From: Clonostachys chloroleuca
Lineage: Eukaryota; Ascomycota; Sordariomycetes; Hypocreales; Bionectriaceae
Assembly (NCBI GenBank): GCA_037952775.1
Contig: JBANAY010000003.1
Span: 31,930,001 to 31,994,000 of the forward strand
Direction: 5' to 3'
Length of the DNA stretch: 64,000 nt
Part shown: one piece after another, positions 1-11,865 of the stretch
Numbering within the stretch: the first letter of the stretch is position 1
Layout of the letters: each line of letters begins with the position of its first letter
Made by a program: the position numbers and the translations under genes
The notes under the pieces: generated by a model
Told to the model about the DNA's origin: nothing
The model's database searches: none
Seen by the model: only the letters and a program-made list of their open reading frames with translations

Positions 1-135
1 TAGAACGTGGCGATGAGATTTTCAAGAATTGACGACTTTGAGATTGATGCCTTATTGAATCTGTTCTCCCCGTTGTTGTCACACCTTGACGAATCACATC
101 TCCAAGGCTGGACTCGATGCTTGTGCAAGGATGTT

Positions 136-527
136 CTAAGACAACAGCTCTCCTGTTGCTGTGCCAACAGGCGACACATCTCCGATATATTGACCCTGAG
201 CGTTGGCCATAAGCATTTGCGACACTTTGGACTGGGATCCGGCATCGATACCCAACGGCCCAAATTGCAATTCGTCTTCACCTGGAACCCATGTTCGTGC
301 TGCCTGCTAGAGCGATTGGATGATGTTGCGATTGCTGGGGTGATCCAAGTCGAAGGGACCCCACCAGGAAATGATATGAGTCTGTCTCTTGGTGGGTTGG
401 ACGAGGGTTCGAGTTGGCAGATCAAACACCTGCCCACACTTGGACGTACAAACACGCACAGTGGGAGAGCAAATGCATATGCAAGGTAAGGGCCCCTTCG
501 TCCCCCCGCCGTTCGCATAACATTCAT
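136..527 (-). pseudogene. possible 3' gene or gene remnant, interrupted by TAG
   Basis: Not recognised. On the minus strand a coding-looking frame ends at a stop at 138-136. Read upstream it gives about 55 codons back to an in-frame TAG at 309-307, then continues open with a Cys-containing stretch (CTSKCGQVFDLP) and a Trp-rich part (SWWGPFDLDHP) back to about 500. Codon choice on both sides of the TAG looks like coding sequence. The TAG could be a 3' splice site (CTCTAG followed by CAGGCA), a CAG-to-TAG mutation, or a true stop. If the C6 run at 502-507 were C7, the frame would join an ATG at 527 or 518 on the minus strand. I infer a small gene or decayed remnant; no family is assigned. The long plus-strand frame over the same bases looks like a shadow. 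Confidence 0.3.
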
Positions 528-866
528 GCCAATGTTTTGCAAACCATCAGCTCCTTTGCACGTCACCGCCCTGCACGGATCGGATTCCTCTTGCTCTGCT
601 ATGCTATAGCTTCGGGATTCGGGCCCACTAAAACTTTTGCGCTTCTTGCGCGCGTCATGGCTGCAGCTGCTGATGTGGATGGTCTCGCAGCTCGCCAATC
701 ATAGAATGTGAATAGTCGCACTGGCAAGCATCGACTTATCTCTGCCGTACGACGTGCCACCAGCCCACCGAGAGGGCGCCGCGCGCGCACCCAAGGCGCA
801 AAGAGGGACTTTGCGAGGCCCCCAGCAACGGCTCAGGCCGAGAAACAATATAGCAAATCCAGGCCA

Positions 867-2883
867 ATGTCCGGCATTGGCCGGTCGCGCGATCGCGATC
901 GCGAGCCGAGCAAGCGCAACAGCATCACCGACCGCCTGGTCAACACCTTCAACCAGGTTCGCAACCGAGATCCGTCCTCCCCCTCTCCCCCTGGGGCGCC
1001 GCGCCTCATCTGCCTCGTCCACGAGCGGGCCGAGTCCCATCGCCAAGGTCCGCGAATGGCTCGATACCTGCAACCGCGAGCACGACCATCATTGCAGCAT
1101 CAGTAACCCAGCTGATGATCCCGACCCGACAGCGAGTACGGTCTTTCGTCCAGAGTGGCTGATTGACTCCTCCGAACGCTGCCTTGTAAGGTCACAACCA
1201 GGCGACCGCTATGTGGCTCTGAGCTATGTCTGGGGGATGGGGCCCAACCAGCGGAAGAGCGAGCCAGAAGAGTCGGCCAAGCTGCTGAAGAGTAATATAG
1301 AAATGTACCGGGACGGCCTGCCGGAGAGGGATGTCCCCGATACCATATACGATGCCATCAGGCTGTCGCGGAAGCTTGGCCTCAAGTACATCTGGGTCGA
1401 CCGGCTCTGCATCGTGCAGGACGACGAGGTACAGAAGGAGGCGCACGTCAGGCACATGGCGGACATCTTCGCGGGCGCCTACCTAACCATTGTCGCAGCG
1501 CATGGCGATGCGGAGACCGGGCTGGTGCAGCTCGACCCGCGGCGACCACCGCCAGCGCGCGGGGGTGGGTTCCGTCCGCAGGGCCAAAGCCACGATGAGC
1601 TGGTCTTGAAGTCGAGGTGGCACTCCAGGGGGTGGACGCTGCAGGAATACATGTACTCGCGGCGCTGCGTGTTCTTCTTCGAGGATACCATCACCTGGGA
1701 ATGCCACTGCGACCTGTGGGAGAACACCCCGCCCAGTATTCTGAAAGCGATTCAGCGTAAACCTACTCCTGCCTGCACAATTGCGCCGGCAGAGGCCATA
1801 CTGGGCTATCGCCACACGACCTGGCCAGATCTAGACGAGTATGCCCGTATCGCGATGGAGTATAGCGCCAGGAAGGTGACCGTCCCTGAGGACGCGCTCA
1901 GGGCCTTTGCTGGAATCACCCACATGCTATCGCGGGTGTATCCAGGCGGGTTCATCTACGGGATGCCGCTTATGTTTCTCGATGTCGCGCTCTTGTGGCG
2001 ACCGCAAGCGTCTATTAGACGACGGGCTGTGATGAAACCCCCTTTCCTCCCATCCTGGTCGTGGATGGGCTGGTGGTTTGACGGAGTCCCCGCCGATATG
2101 ATCCTCTGGCGAGCTGCTGCGGACTACGTACACGATACCTTGGCCTGGGGAAAGGGCGGCACCGCACCCAAGAGGTTACAGCCGACTTCTGGCTTCAAAT
2201 TCAAGTCTACCGTGACATGGAGCCTTACCGATAGGCAGGCCAGCGTTCCCGTCGCGAACACGGGCTTACAGTACCGTGACCTCAGGGCAAGGAAGACGCC
2301 GGCCACGGTGCTGCCGGCCGGGTGGTCGAAATCAGGCAGCCACTATTTCAAATATGACGGCGACCCGGACACAACATTCAAGTATCCCGTCCCCGTCGAA
2401 GACCTCCCCGAACAGGGCACCTACGAGCCGCCGGTCGGCGAGCTCGCCTACCCCGGCCCGCTACTATCCTTCAGATCCAAAACAGCCTTCTTCGAGGTCG
2501 ACTACTCCGAATCCCTCGCGCCCCGGGACGCCGACTGCCCCCCCGTGGCCGTCGGCAACATCTGGACCAAGTCGAACCGCTGGGCGGGCACCTTCCGCGC
2601 GCACGACGGCTGGCTCGGGGTCCAGTCGTCCAACTACGGCCGCGACCAGGACGAGATGCTCGAGTTTGTCGCCATCTCCACCGTGATCGAGCGCCGGGGG
2701 TCGCACCTCTTCAGCGAGGAGCAGTTCCAGGCGAACAGGGACGTGGAGGAGTACATCTACGTCGTCAACGTGCTCTGGATCGAGAGGATTGGCGGCATCG
2801 CGTACCGCCGCGGGCTGGGCCACATCCTCGAGAAGGCGTGGGATGCCCAGCATAAGGAGGAGGGCGAGATTCTTCTTGGATAA
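867..2883 (+). CDS. HET-domain (heterokaryon incompatibility) protein
   Basis: Carries the three conserved HET blocks: YVALSYVWG (about residue 115), then a block with LGLKYIWVDRLCIVQDD and a following MADIFAGAYLTIVAA, then RGWTLQEYMYSRRCVFF. HET domains trigger programmed cell death after fusion of unlike hyphae or act in related non-self responses; the specific partner cannot be told from sequence. The C-terminal part is long and not recognised. I chose the ATG at 867 because that frame (MSGIGRSRDRDREPSKR) has C/G-rich third positions. The HET frame itself has no upstream ATG and reads a low-complexity Ala/Pro stretch there. The two frames join cleanly if the C5 runs at 979-983 and 987-991 each lack one C, giving about 672 residues. 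Without that repair, the start of this gene is unresolved. No intron is needed. Confidence 0.8.
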
Positions 2884-3640
2884 ATGCAAAGTTTGGCTTG
2901 CTTAAAATGGTTCAGGGGACCAGATTACCCCTTTGTTGTTCATGTCTATCTTGCATAATTTCTCTTCAGCGTGGGATTCGCCTTGTCGAATCTAATACCC
3001 CCCCCCCCCCGTCGTTTCCTCTCCCCAATGTTTGGGTTGGATAGTATGATCCAACAATTTCTAGACAGCTTTCGAGATCAAGGTCCGGAAAATCCGCGAC
3101 CTATCTGTATTTTGTACGTTTACATGTGGAAAAGCTTCACATTTTCCTGGCGATGCCATTTGTATAATAGTCTCTTTGGGCATGTTCTTGGCTGATTTGG
3201 ATCCTTCTCCCGGCATGGTTTCGAGCGTCATCGCAAAGCGAATACATTTTGCCTCCAACTTTTGCCAATTTTTGAGTTATGATAATAAAAACTCCGTTGA
3301 TTCATACATCGTGTGCTCAGGGGCCTTCAAACTCTCCGCCATCTTTTGTCGACGAGGCAGAGCTCATTTTATGACTCAGAGAAGATGTGTAGGGAATGCC
3401 TGCTAGAAAACCCCACAAGAACATTGCATAGCATACGGCATGTTTCTTTTGGTTCCATCAAATTATGTTGCCCTTGCTAGATAATGTACATAGCTATTTT
3501 GCCACTAAATTAAACGCATTGGTATTAATAACGTTCGGAATTATATTTCAAACCAGATCGTGTCCGGTTTCAACTAATATGCCTTAATACAATAGAGTGA
3601 TGATGACAATATAGTACGTTGAAGTGTGTTGTTACAGGAT
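2884..3640. other. convergent 3' intergenic region
   Basis: Lies between the 3' ends of the HET gene and the CCDC47-like gene, so it should hold both 3' UTRs and polyadenylation signals. It is AT-richer than the flanks and includes a run of 13 C at 2998-3010. No gene is seen. Confidence 0.6.
2998..3010. repeat. C13 homopolymer
   Basis: Thirteen consecutive C residues in the intergenic region; the longest C/G run I noticed, and a place where the assembled length is least trustworthy. Confidence 0.9.
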
Positions 3641-5007
3641 TTAACCACGCGTGGTTTGCTTCTTCTGGGCCTTGCGCATCTCCTTCTCCTTTTCCTTCTC
3701 CAGATACTTCTTCTGAGCCTTGGCATTGAGGCCAGCAAGCTCAGCGTCACGCTTGGCCTTCTTGGCCTTCTCCTTCTCCAGGAGACGCTCCTCAGCCTTC
3801 TCATCATCAAGAGCCTTTCTGAGCTCCTTGTCCATCAGCTCACGGGTAGCCTTGACTTTCTTGAGAACCTCAGGGCGGAACCGAGCAGTCTGTACAAGAA
3901 CGTCGGGGAGGCGGTTGAAGTAGGTGAAGAGAGGAAGGGATTCCTTGTAGTTGTTACCAGAGTTGAGACGGTACTTGAGAATGATGCGCTTGCTGGAAAC
4001 GTTCTCGGCGAGGGTCTTGGGCTTGTCAGCCGGCTGGTCGGTGATGATGAGGTACTGGAAGGCATCTCCGGCAGCCTTGACAGCAGCAGCAAGTTCATCG
4101 GTAAGAAGGGCGTTGGTGATTTCGGCACTCTCGCTCATGACAGTAAGCCAGTCAGCCAGCTTCGAGTTATCCTTGGTGGAGGTGAGGGAGACGTCGTATC
4201 GCAGGTCGCGAACTTGCTTCATAGTGTTCTTGTTCACGATAGCCCACACGAAAGAATCATAGTTGCTCTTGCCATCCTTGGCACGAGCCTCAGCAGAACC
4301 GGGAAGGCTAGGGACAGTCTCGTTCTCCTTGCCATCGAATGGGTAGATGATGGCCTCGACGGAATCCTCGGGAGTTTCAAAGGCAGACTCCATAACAAAA
4401 GCAGCACCATGCTCAATGGCATTGACGATGGGGTTGTACTTCTTGGTGAGGTTGATCTTGATATCCGCGAAAGCTGTGTTTTGCCTGCCGGTGGCGTATG
4501 AGACAAACTCGGTGAGCGACTTCTCCTTGATGAGGGTATTGGTGTTTTCATCGTCCTTGTTCGAGTTGGGAACACCGCTGAAGCCGACTAGGGCATACTC
4601 GCTCTTGAGAAGAGGGGCGTGGGCGCGGATCCATCCTCGAGCTTTGGAACGATTCGCGCGGGAACCGATTATGTGCAGGACGACGATGACCAAGCCAATG
4701 ACGAGGATAATACCCTCGCTCTTGAATTCGGAAAGCGAGTGGCGCTCGTGGACGTTGTACCACTTGGTGTAAGGGACCTGGGTCGACGTGGCAGGGGCTG
4801 AACCATCAGTACCAATGACAGGAGCAGCTTCAGGGGTAGGATCAGGAGCTCCAGCGAAATCAGCGAAGTCTAATGTTGCACGTCAGTGGTAAGCTTAGAT
4901 TCGGGCTGCGACAGGTTGTCGTGTGAGAAATTACCAGAGTCGGGCTTGATCGCGACAGGCTTCTGGGCCTCGCCGCCACCAAATACGTTCTTCAGGAAAT
5001 CAGCCAT
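3641..5007 (-). CDS. CCDC47-like ER membrane protein (DUF1682)
   Basis: Two exons: 5007-4935 and 4869-3641, with a 65-nt GT-AG intron, give 433 residues (human CCDC47 is somewhat longer). The start is MADFLKNVFGGG. An acidic/Pro-rich N-terminus is followed by one membrane segment (EGIILVIGLVIVVLHIIG, about residue 80-100), a conserved globular region, and a Lys/Glu-rich coiled-coil tail ending KKQTTRG. The family sits in the ER membrane; animal CCDC47 is part of the PAT complex that helps insert multi-pass proteins and affects ER calcium. The fungal role is inferred from family membership. The gene is divergent from the haspin-like kinase with 471 bp between the start codons. The 5' leader region has a long pyrimidine-rich tract on its own strand. 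Confidence 0.82.
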
Positions 5008-5478
5008 GACTGGAGTCCACCCAACGAGTTGATGAAAATGGCCGAGGAAGAAGAGAAGAGGAGAAAGAAAAAGAAAAGGAAGGGGAGGGGAGGGGAAAGC
5101 GTCGGCGCAAATGGCAATGACACGCGGGTGAGGAGAAAATTAGGGTGGAAGCTTCGATGTCGCCAGATGTTGGTCTAAATGAGCACGTACATGGACTTGG
5201 AGCCTATCCGCCCCGTGTGGGGGGCCTTCTCCAATCGTGAGTGGCCAATTCCAAGCCATCCATTGCCTAGCCACAGGTGCGTTATCTGGGGCTCGCTTGG
5301 ACTCGAGTCGTTCTGACCTGCAGCAACAGATTACGGTTAGTCAGCGAATGCCAGTCACGGTTGCCCTGCCAACCGCTCGTTTATGGCGACCTATACTTTG
5401 AGCTCGAAGTTCACCATTGCAATCAGTCGAAGAGGCATTCGCAACATCGACCAATTCGCACATGTATGATGGGACACC
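5008..5478. promoter_or_regulatory. shared divergent promoter region with purine tract
   Basis: 471 bp between two divergent start codons (CCDC47-like and haspin-like). Bases about 5041-5098 are almost pure purine on the plus strand (GAA/GGGGA repeats), so they form a CT-rich leader just upstream of the CCDC47-like start. CT-rich leaders are common before highly expressed fungal genes. No canonical TATA box was noted. Confidence 0.5.
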
Positions 5479-7115
5479 ATGGCGGGCACAACATCTTCAC
5501 GCAAGTATGGAAAGAGGACAACCAGGTCCAAGGCGGAGCGACTATTTGCAGAGCTTCCCCAAAGCCCCTTGAGGAGGAAGCCTGAAGTGCAGGTTGATGA
5601 CAAAGCCGTAAATGAGTTGACTGAGAACCTTTCCGTCATAAAAATCTCAGCCGAACAGTTATCTTCTTGTGTTCCTGTACAGGTTGTTGAGGAGAAAGAG
5701 GAGGACAATGAGCATATCAAATCCGAGGACCCGCCAGTTTCAGACGCTTGCCCACAAGAGAGCATCCAGGAGGTGGTTGAAACCGAAATTTTTCAGCCAG
5801 AACCAGAGGACTATCAACCATTTGTGGCAGAGATTCACCGCGAGAGCCATGTCGAGGGACCTAGATTAGACGAAGGGGATGCGGGCGATGTTACGCTACG
5901 AATGTTAACCTGGGAGGATATTTGTCCTCCAGGAGATCAAATCACCAAAATTGCAGAGGCATCATTCGCTGAGGTTTATCGTGTCAGCAATGAGAGAGGA
6001 ACGAGCATTATCAAAGTCATGCGGCTCGAGTCGCCTCTCAAGGCGCAGACGAAAGCACAGGTCCGGTCCGGGCTAGTGGATGAAGAGCCACGCTCGGGAG
6101 AAGACGTTGAGGGAGAACTCCAGATATCAGAGTGGCTGGCCGACATACCTGGCTTTGTTGTTTACAAGGAACGCTATGTAGTGCAAGGGAAAGCACCCCG
6201 GCAGTTGATTGAAACCCATCAGGCGTTCCAAAAGAAGCTGAAGAAACAGGATCCCGGCCGAGCACAATTTTATCCTTCCCCCACCAGATATCTCCCCGAT
6301 ACGAAATTCCTTGTCGTCGAACTTGGAGATGCGGGTAAGGCTTTGGAAGACTGGGAGCTTACAAGCATGGATCAACTATGGGACGTGTTTTTTCTCGAAG
6401 CCATTGCGCTGGCCCGAGCCGAGGATGTGGCTATGTTCGAGCATCGTGACCTCCATGAAGGCAACTTGTGCCTCAAGCAGGTGTCACCTCCCCGCAAGAG
6501 GCATCCGGCCTCATCGGGATACTTTGGATACTCGGGACTTGAGATCACAATACTGGATTATGGCCTATCTAGGGCCGAAGACCTCAGTATTGATTACGCC
6601 AAACCAGTCGCCTATGACCTGGAAAAAGATCTCAGCCTCTTCACGAGCACCCATGCACCACAATGCAAGGTATACCGGCAAATGCGCTCGTTTCTCTTGC
6701 GAGCTGATCGCATATGCCTTCCCCCGAGAAGCACAACAGCGCCTACGCAAAAGGGATTGACGGGCCAATTTCATGGGACGCATATGCACCCTACACCAAC
6801 GTTCTCTGGCTTGCATACCTTTACGAGTATCTCGTCAATAATTTTGCAGGGAGCAAGAAAGAACTGAACGACTTTAAGAAGCTCACTGGGGAGATGTGGG
6901 GATATTTGAACCCCGAGGCAAAATCCGATGTTCCCTGTTTTGGGAGCGCAGAAGACATCGTCGGCTTTGCTGTTGAAGCTGGGTGGGTGAGAGAAGACCA
7001 GCTCATGGAGTTGGGAAATTCGATTTTGGATAAAGAGGATAGCATCATCATATCCAAGGCAGAAGATGATGTCGAGGATGCCTCCGTGAGAAGGTCTCCC
7101 CGCAGGAAACGGTGA
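5479..7115 (+). CDS. haspin-like histone H3 Thr3 kinase
   Basis: About 528 residues after removal of one intron. The N-terminus is basic and low-complexity (RKYGKRTTRSKAERLF). Kinase features are a glycine-poor nucleotide loop before the ATP lysine in TSIIKVMRLESP (about residue 180), the catalytic loop FEHRDLHEGNL (about 322), the metal-binding ILDYGLSRAED (about 360), and a haspin-type C-terminal block with VYRQMRS followed by YAPYTNVLWLAYL. Haspins phosphorylate histone H3 Thr3 at centromeres to place the chromosomal passenger complex. The frame changes near 6690. A 50-nt intron at 6690-6739 restores it, but its donor GTTTCT is not consensus, so that junction is uncertain. DYG rather than the DYT of animal haspins is a small difference. 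Confidence 0.85.
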
Positions 7116-8578
7116 TGGAGGCACATGAGATGACCTGCTCACATGGAGTTGTGCCTCGGGGCCATGTATTCTTGGGAAAAGACTTCTTTGATTTAGGATA
7201 GATTTTGGTTTGGCGTCATTGTAAGCTTTATGGTGAATACCCCGGGATTGTTCTACAAACATCAGCATTGGATTTTAGAGCTATTAGCGATACTATCATA
7301 TTAAGATAATAAATTAGAACCTGCGGTTTACAGCTTTGAGAGTATACTTGACGTTGGATGATATGCCTATGAGATAGTCATTGAGACTACGTAGTAGGTA
7401 ATAAGAGGGTCTTCGTCTCCGGATCGGCATCCTAATCATATTCATGCGAATTGCTACAGTTGAAATAGTACCTGTGGCATGATGTGCTTAAGCATGGACC
7501 AAGAAAAGGACGAGGCTACCCTGCTTCTTTATGCCTGGCAGGTTGTCTGTGTGCGATGGCGCTTTCGAGATGAGCCCGGCTGGCGATGCCCCAATAACGA
7601 TGGTTGGTGATGATAATCTACTTGCCTACATACTCATTGGCGTTGTCATGAACCTCGGACAAGGATGGATGGGGCGAGTCGGTATTATGCCTCCTTTGGT
7701 AGGTCGTTAGTTCGACGACACATACCGGTAATTGTTTTTATTTGCCTACTCCGAGTAAAGGGGTCCGGGTGTCTTTTCACGTGAGTCCGTGCCTGAGCAT
7801 CCGATCTTCGTAAGTGTGACAGGGAACGGGCCTTGGGTCACTAGAGACATCCAAACCGTAAATGAATGCGTGATATTTCCTGCTCAGCCGACATACAAAG
7901 CCAGGTGGCTTGATTCGTTATTATGCACGGAGCGAATCGGAGAGTGAAGGAGTGCTGCAAAAAAGTAAACATGCTGGAGGTATCCCAAGCGGCGGTAAAC
8001 CGTAATACTGCCTGCTCTCACAGCGAGGCTGGTGGAGCCTTGCTCCCCGCCACAAAGCAGCTCTCGATCCCGGCCCATGAAGCTCAGCAGTGGATGTTGA
8101 CGGTGCCGAGGCTAAATCCCAACCTGCTCGGCCCACTGAGAAATTGAACCCAGTGGCAAGGCCCCCAGCTGAGCACCAGACCGCTGAACCGTCGCGCGCC
8201 TCACCTACACGCTATTCAACGCCTGTACATCCTCAGCCCGACCTCCATTGCCATTCTCCCCTTCGGCATGCTCACTAACAGCCATGTCGCAAATTCGCTT
8301 GTGACCACACGGCTCTAAATTACCACCTGCCACTCCTTCTATTTGACCACCCATGCTCCTCTTCCTCCTCCTTCCCACTTCCTGAGGCGCAATTGCCCGT
8401 GTCGTCTCACCCACTTTACCCCGGATATTCTGGAGCCCTGTTTTCCTTTGTCGACTCCATCCTCACTTCCTTTGGCTCCCTACTCCTATCTCGAGCGGAA
8501 CCTCACGCCATTGACCACACGCATGCGTAGGGTTGTCTGATAGACCGTCATCAGCTTTCTTCGATCCCAATCTCTGCC
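7116..8578. other. intergenic region upstream of PEX26-like gene
   Basis: About 1.46 kb between two plus-strand genes. No open frame here has a recognisable product. The last 250 bp are C/T-rich (8330-8570), as expected for a fungal 5' leader. Confidence 0.5.
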
Positions 8579-10018
8579 ATGGCTACAAACGGCTCCTTTT
8601 CAGCGTTCAGCTCGGCAGCAGCAACCGCCCCAACCTCGGAACGATTTCCGCAACACGTTTTGGCTTCCTCCATCTCCTCGCTCTCCTCACCGAACTCTGC
8701 CAAACAATCTTCTCATATATCCAAGACCTACCGCCAATCATCGACGCTATTCCTCACGCGTCGTCTACCTGAAGCCCTGACGACTCTGCTCCCGCTCATT
8801 TCGCCTCCGGGACCGGAAGAGGATGGAGAACCTGTACCAGTTGCGCGGGCCTCTCGAACCACGCGTATCAAGGTCTGGAGCTTATATCTCACTATCCTCA
8901 ACGCGATAGTGGAGCTTGAGCCTGATGAGGGCAAGGACTCCTTCGGCCAGACAGAGTGGAGAGCTCTATGCTCCAAGATCCGGGACGGAGAGATCTGGGA
9001 GGAGGTGGTGAGGAATGGATACCACGGCGTGGAAGGTGATGTCGATGCCGATGTCGTCATTAATTTGTAAGTTGATGTACAATTATTCTCCATGTTGCAG
9101 CACACGGCTGGCTAAACGAATGGGGTCAGGGCTACAATCTTGCTCACGCACGGCCGGGACCAAACTCTCAACCAGAAGAGACTCGAGGCATACTTAGCAA
9201 CATCTGCAGCGCCGAACCTGGATCTCAATGGCCGGTTTGGCGAGCCTCCCTCTCCATCATCTCGGTACCGATCTCCTGCCAAGGGGCCCAGCGGCGCCAA
9301 CACACCAAGAGATCTCAATGCTCGAGTAAAGCTCTTAGAGCTCTATACACTTCACATTCTCCCTCGCAACAATGACTGGGAATATGCTCGAGAGTTTATC
9401 GCCATGAGCCCAGTCCTCGATGAAGAGCGGAGAGAAGCGTTTCTTCAAGCTCTGCAAAGTCTCCAAGATGACCAGCACGAGCAAGAGAGGCTGGAGCAAG
9501 AAGAACACGAGAGGCAAGAAGCCCAGCTAAAACAGGAGCTCGAAGAAGCAAAGAGGCTAAGAGCAGAAAATGAGGAGCGAGAAAGAAAACGACTGGAGGA
9601 GGAGCGCTCGAACAGAGAGGCTGAAGAGGAAGCAAGCGAACTCGACTTTGGCGTTGAAGATACACCGAGCATATCGGGGTCAGCAAAGGGAAGGCAGACA
9701 AGGAAGATTCCGGATACCGTCCGGTCCCCCCGCTTGCCACCAGCAAACCCAAAGACGAATCGAAAGGCGGTGGCTCCTCCTACTATCACAGCGAGGGCAT
9801 CCATGGTTTTGTCTCGATTTCGTGCTATCATGGAGCAACTCACCCTTTCACTCAACAGTAATCCCATGCTCTTAATGAGACTTTTGGTGTTCATGATGGG
9901 ATTCATTATTATACTGGGGAACAAGAATACAAGGCTTCGTGTTCAACGTGCTTTGGGCACTTTCTGGGGAAAGCTAAAGGCCACTGCAGGGATGGGGACA
10001 AGGGTGAGTTATATCTGA
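8579..10018 (+). CDS. pex26: probable peroxin 26 (tail-anchored Pex1/Pex6 receptor)
   Basis: Two exons, 8579-9066 and 9130-10018, with a 63-nt intron, give 458 residues. The N-terminal block ([19 protein letters not shown]) and helical repeats through residue about 270 are followed by a Glu/Arg-rich coiled coil (about 275-350), a basic Pro-rich linker, and a single hydrophobic segment near the C-terminus ([18 protein letters not shown]) with a short basic tail ending GTRVSYI. That topology fits a tail-anchored membrane protein. In filamentous fungi Pex26 takes the place of yeast Pex15 and docks the Pex1/Pex6 AAA ATPases on peroxisomes for receptor recycling. The family call comes from recognition of the N-terminal block and the layout, not a search. 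The start ATG follows a CT-rich leader. Convergent with RDS3. Confidence 0.65.
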
Positions 10019-10476
10019 TTAGCAAAATTGTATCTGTAGTTTTTTTTTTGTTGCATGGGCTGGCGTTTTGTTTTTACATCCTTGGGATTTCGATTGGGGA
10101 CGGTTTTGGGTATTGTGATCACGACTTCAGAGTGTATATGTAACTCTACAGATATGTTAATTGGTGTTCTGTAGAACAATCCAAATAGTACAGTAAAGCA
10201 ACAATTCTTTTCCCTGCATATGTGTTTATGTCATTAATAAAACAGCCAGACAGCTCATTCTTCTTGTTGACATGTTCATGCTGGCACTGTCACAGAGTAG
10301 GCTTATGCTCTTGTATTTGGAAGCTTCCATTTAATAATAAACAAGTCCCGTGCTCATGATGCGAGGGTAAGCTCGGTCCATCTAACGCCAACCAATGCCA
10401 AATTTTCCAATATTAAAGAATAAAAACGACAAGTTTGATATCTTTCCATGAAAGCCCAACCCGGGCCGCTCGAGGG
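10019..10476. other. convergent 3' intergenic region
   Basis: Holds the 3' UTRs of the PEX26-like and RDS3 genes. AT-rich, with a T-run near 10040 and AATAAA-like motifs (for example near 10240). No gene is seen. Confidence 0.5.
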
Positions 10477-11014
10477 TTAATAATTTTGCGTCCGATTCGT
10501 TTTCTTTTGGTAGAATAACTATTTGCGAAGAAAAGATGGTTAGTATCTGAAATCAAGGAGCACCAGAAGGAAGACAAGAGGCAGCTTGGCCAGGGGTGGG
10601 AAAATAGCACGTGAGGCGTGAAGGGAGAAGACGGTGGGCCAGAAACTCACATCTGTCCTCGAGCTGCCCAGATTGATAATCTTGGGGCAGCCGTCACGGT
10701 CCTTCTCGAGGCGGGTGCACTCGAAGCAGTAGAAGGCGTCGGAGATGCCCTCGCCGCCGCAGACGACACACTTGTTCTGGTAGTTGCCGAAGCTGCACTC
10801 ATCGCAGATGCGGACGAGGGTGGTCGGGCGGACGTAGGAGTCGCAGACAGGGCACTTGCCGTCGCACTTGTCGCAGAGGCGGCCGATGGCGATTCCGGGC
10901 TGTTTGCGACACATGACGAGATCGCTGGAAGCAGAGCAGGTTAGTCTTCTGGCTGAGAGAGGTGGGCTATCTGAAGGGGATTCTCTGGGGGACTCACGGA
11001 TGATGACGCGACAT
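10477..11014 (-). CDS. RDS3: SF3b subunit Rds3 / PHF5A
   Basis: Three exons (11014-10998, 10924-10651, 10518-10477) give exactly 110 residues, the same length as human PHF5A. The protein starts [16 protein letters not shown] and has the knotted zinc-finger cysteines in [30 protein letters not shown] and [12 protein letters not shown], then NLGSSRTD, ending [13 protein letters not shown]. Rds3/PHF5A is a core part of the SF3b complex of U2 snRNP and helps hold the branch-point adenosine. All splice sites are GT-AG; the first exon codes only 17 nt, and the last exon was found only by matching the known C-terminus. Divergent from a second splicing gene (pinin family) with about 850 bp between starts. 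Confidence 0.96.
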
Positions 11015-11865
11015 GATGGACTATTGATTGATCGCGGATCGGCGGAGAATAGGAACCTGAGGTTTGTGACTAGATAGGAGTGTGGAATGGTTCTGGGGAG
11101 AGCTTCTGTTGGAGGTTCGTTGGAGCTCTGAAGAAAAGATGGCGATGATTATCTCAGCCAGCTCTGGTGTTTGCTCCATGATTCTAGGTGCAGCCATTCT
11201 GTTGGCCACCTACCCTGTATCGGTTGGACCAATCAGCCACTCAACCTCAAACCTGTTACTGCAGTTCGTACTATTGATTCTGCGCCTAAATGATATGATA
11301 CACCTTCTACTAACCTTGCGCGATTCTATGCCTATGCCCAAAATTACAGTCATTCGATGTTTACTGATTTATCATCTTCTAAATTGGTTACTGGGCGGTC
11401 GTTATTCGCTGTGTAGGAAGTGGGGCGTGCTACATGTAGTGCGCGAACCGCCTGTCATTCCAACCAACAGCTCCAGCCATCTACATCCGTACTCGCTGGA
11501 GGGAGCTTCGGCAGAAACAGACAGGCAGATGTGGTAGCATCTCAGGCAGGACGAGAGCACCGTTGCATCCATGTGTTTGATGCCTGTATCTAACCTGCAG
11601 CCCTCCGAGATCCGAGTCGCCTAAGCGACATTTCCTCCCAAATCATCATTGGCAAATGTAGGCCTTAGGTTTCGGGAACATACCTGTCGAGATAGCTTCA
11701 TTCTCTTGGCGCAATATTGCCTAGCCGACCTCATCGTTTCACCGGACTGCGCCCTCGACTCCAAACAATCGCCACGGCCAAAGAGTATGCTCACAGTGAT
11801 CTATAATTCCTGGAAAACATCATTTCGGCTGCTAATCAATCCTGCGTTCGTCGCCATTTAGGGCC
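11015..11865. promoter_or_regulatory. divergent promoter between two splicing genes
   Basis: 851 bp between the start codons of RDS3 (minus) and the pinin-family gene (plus). No coding frame with a recognisable product. A joint promoter is possible but cannot be shown from sequence. Confidence 0.45.

Noticed and set aside
7..489. 160-residue plus-strand frame at the left edge
   Set aside because: No motif; the minus strand over the same bases has better coding character.
754..866. Earlier start of the HET protein from a GTG at 754
   Set aside because: No ATG, and the translation is low-complexity Ala/Pro; the other frame from ATG 867 looks like real coding.
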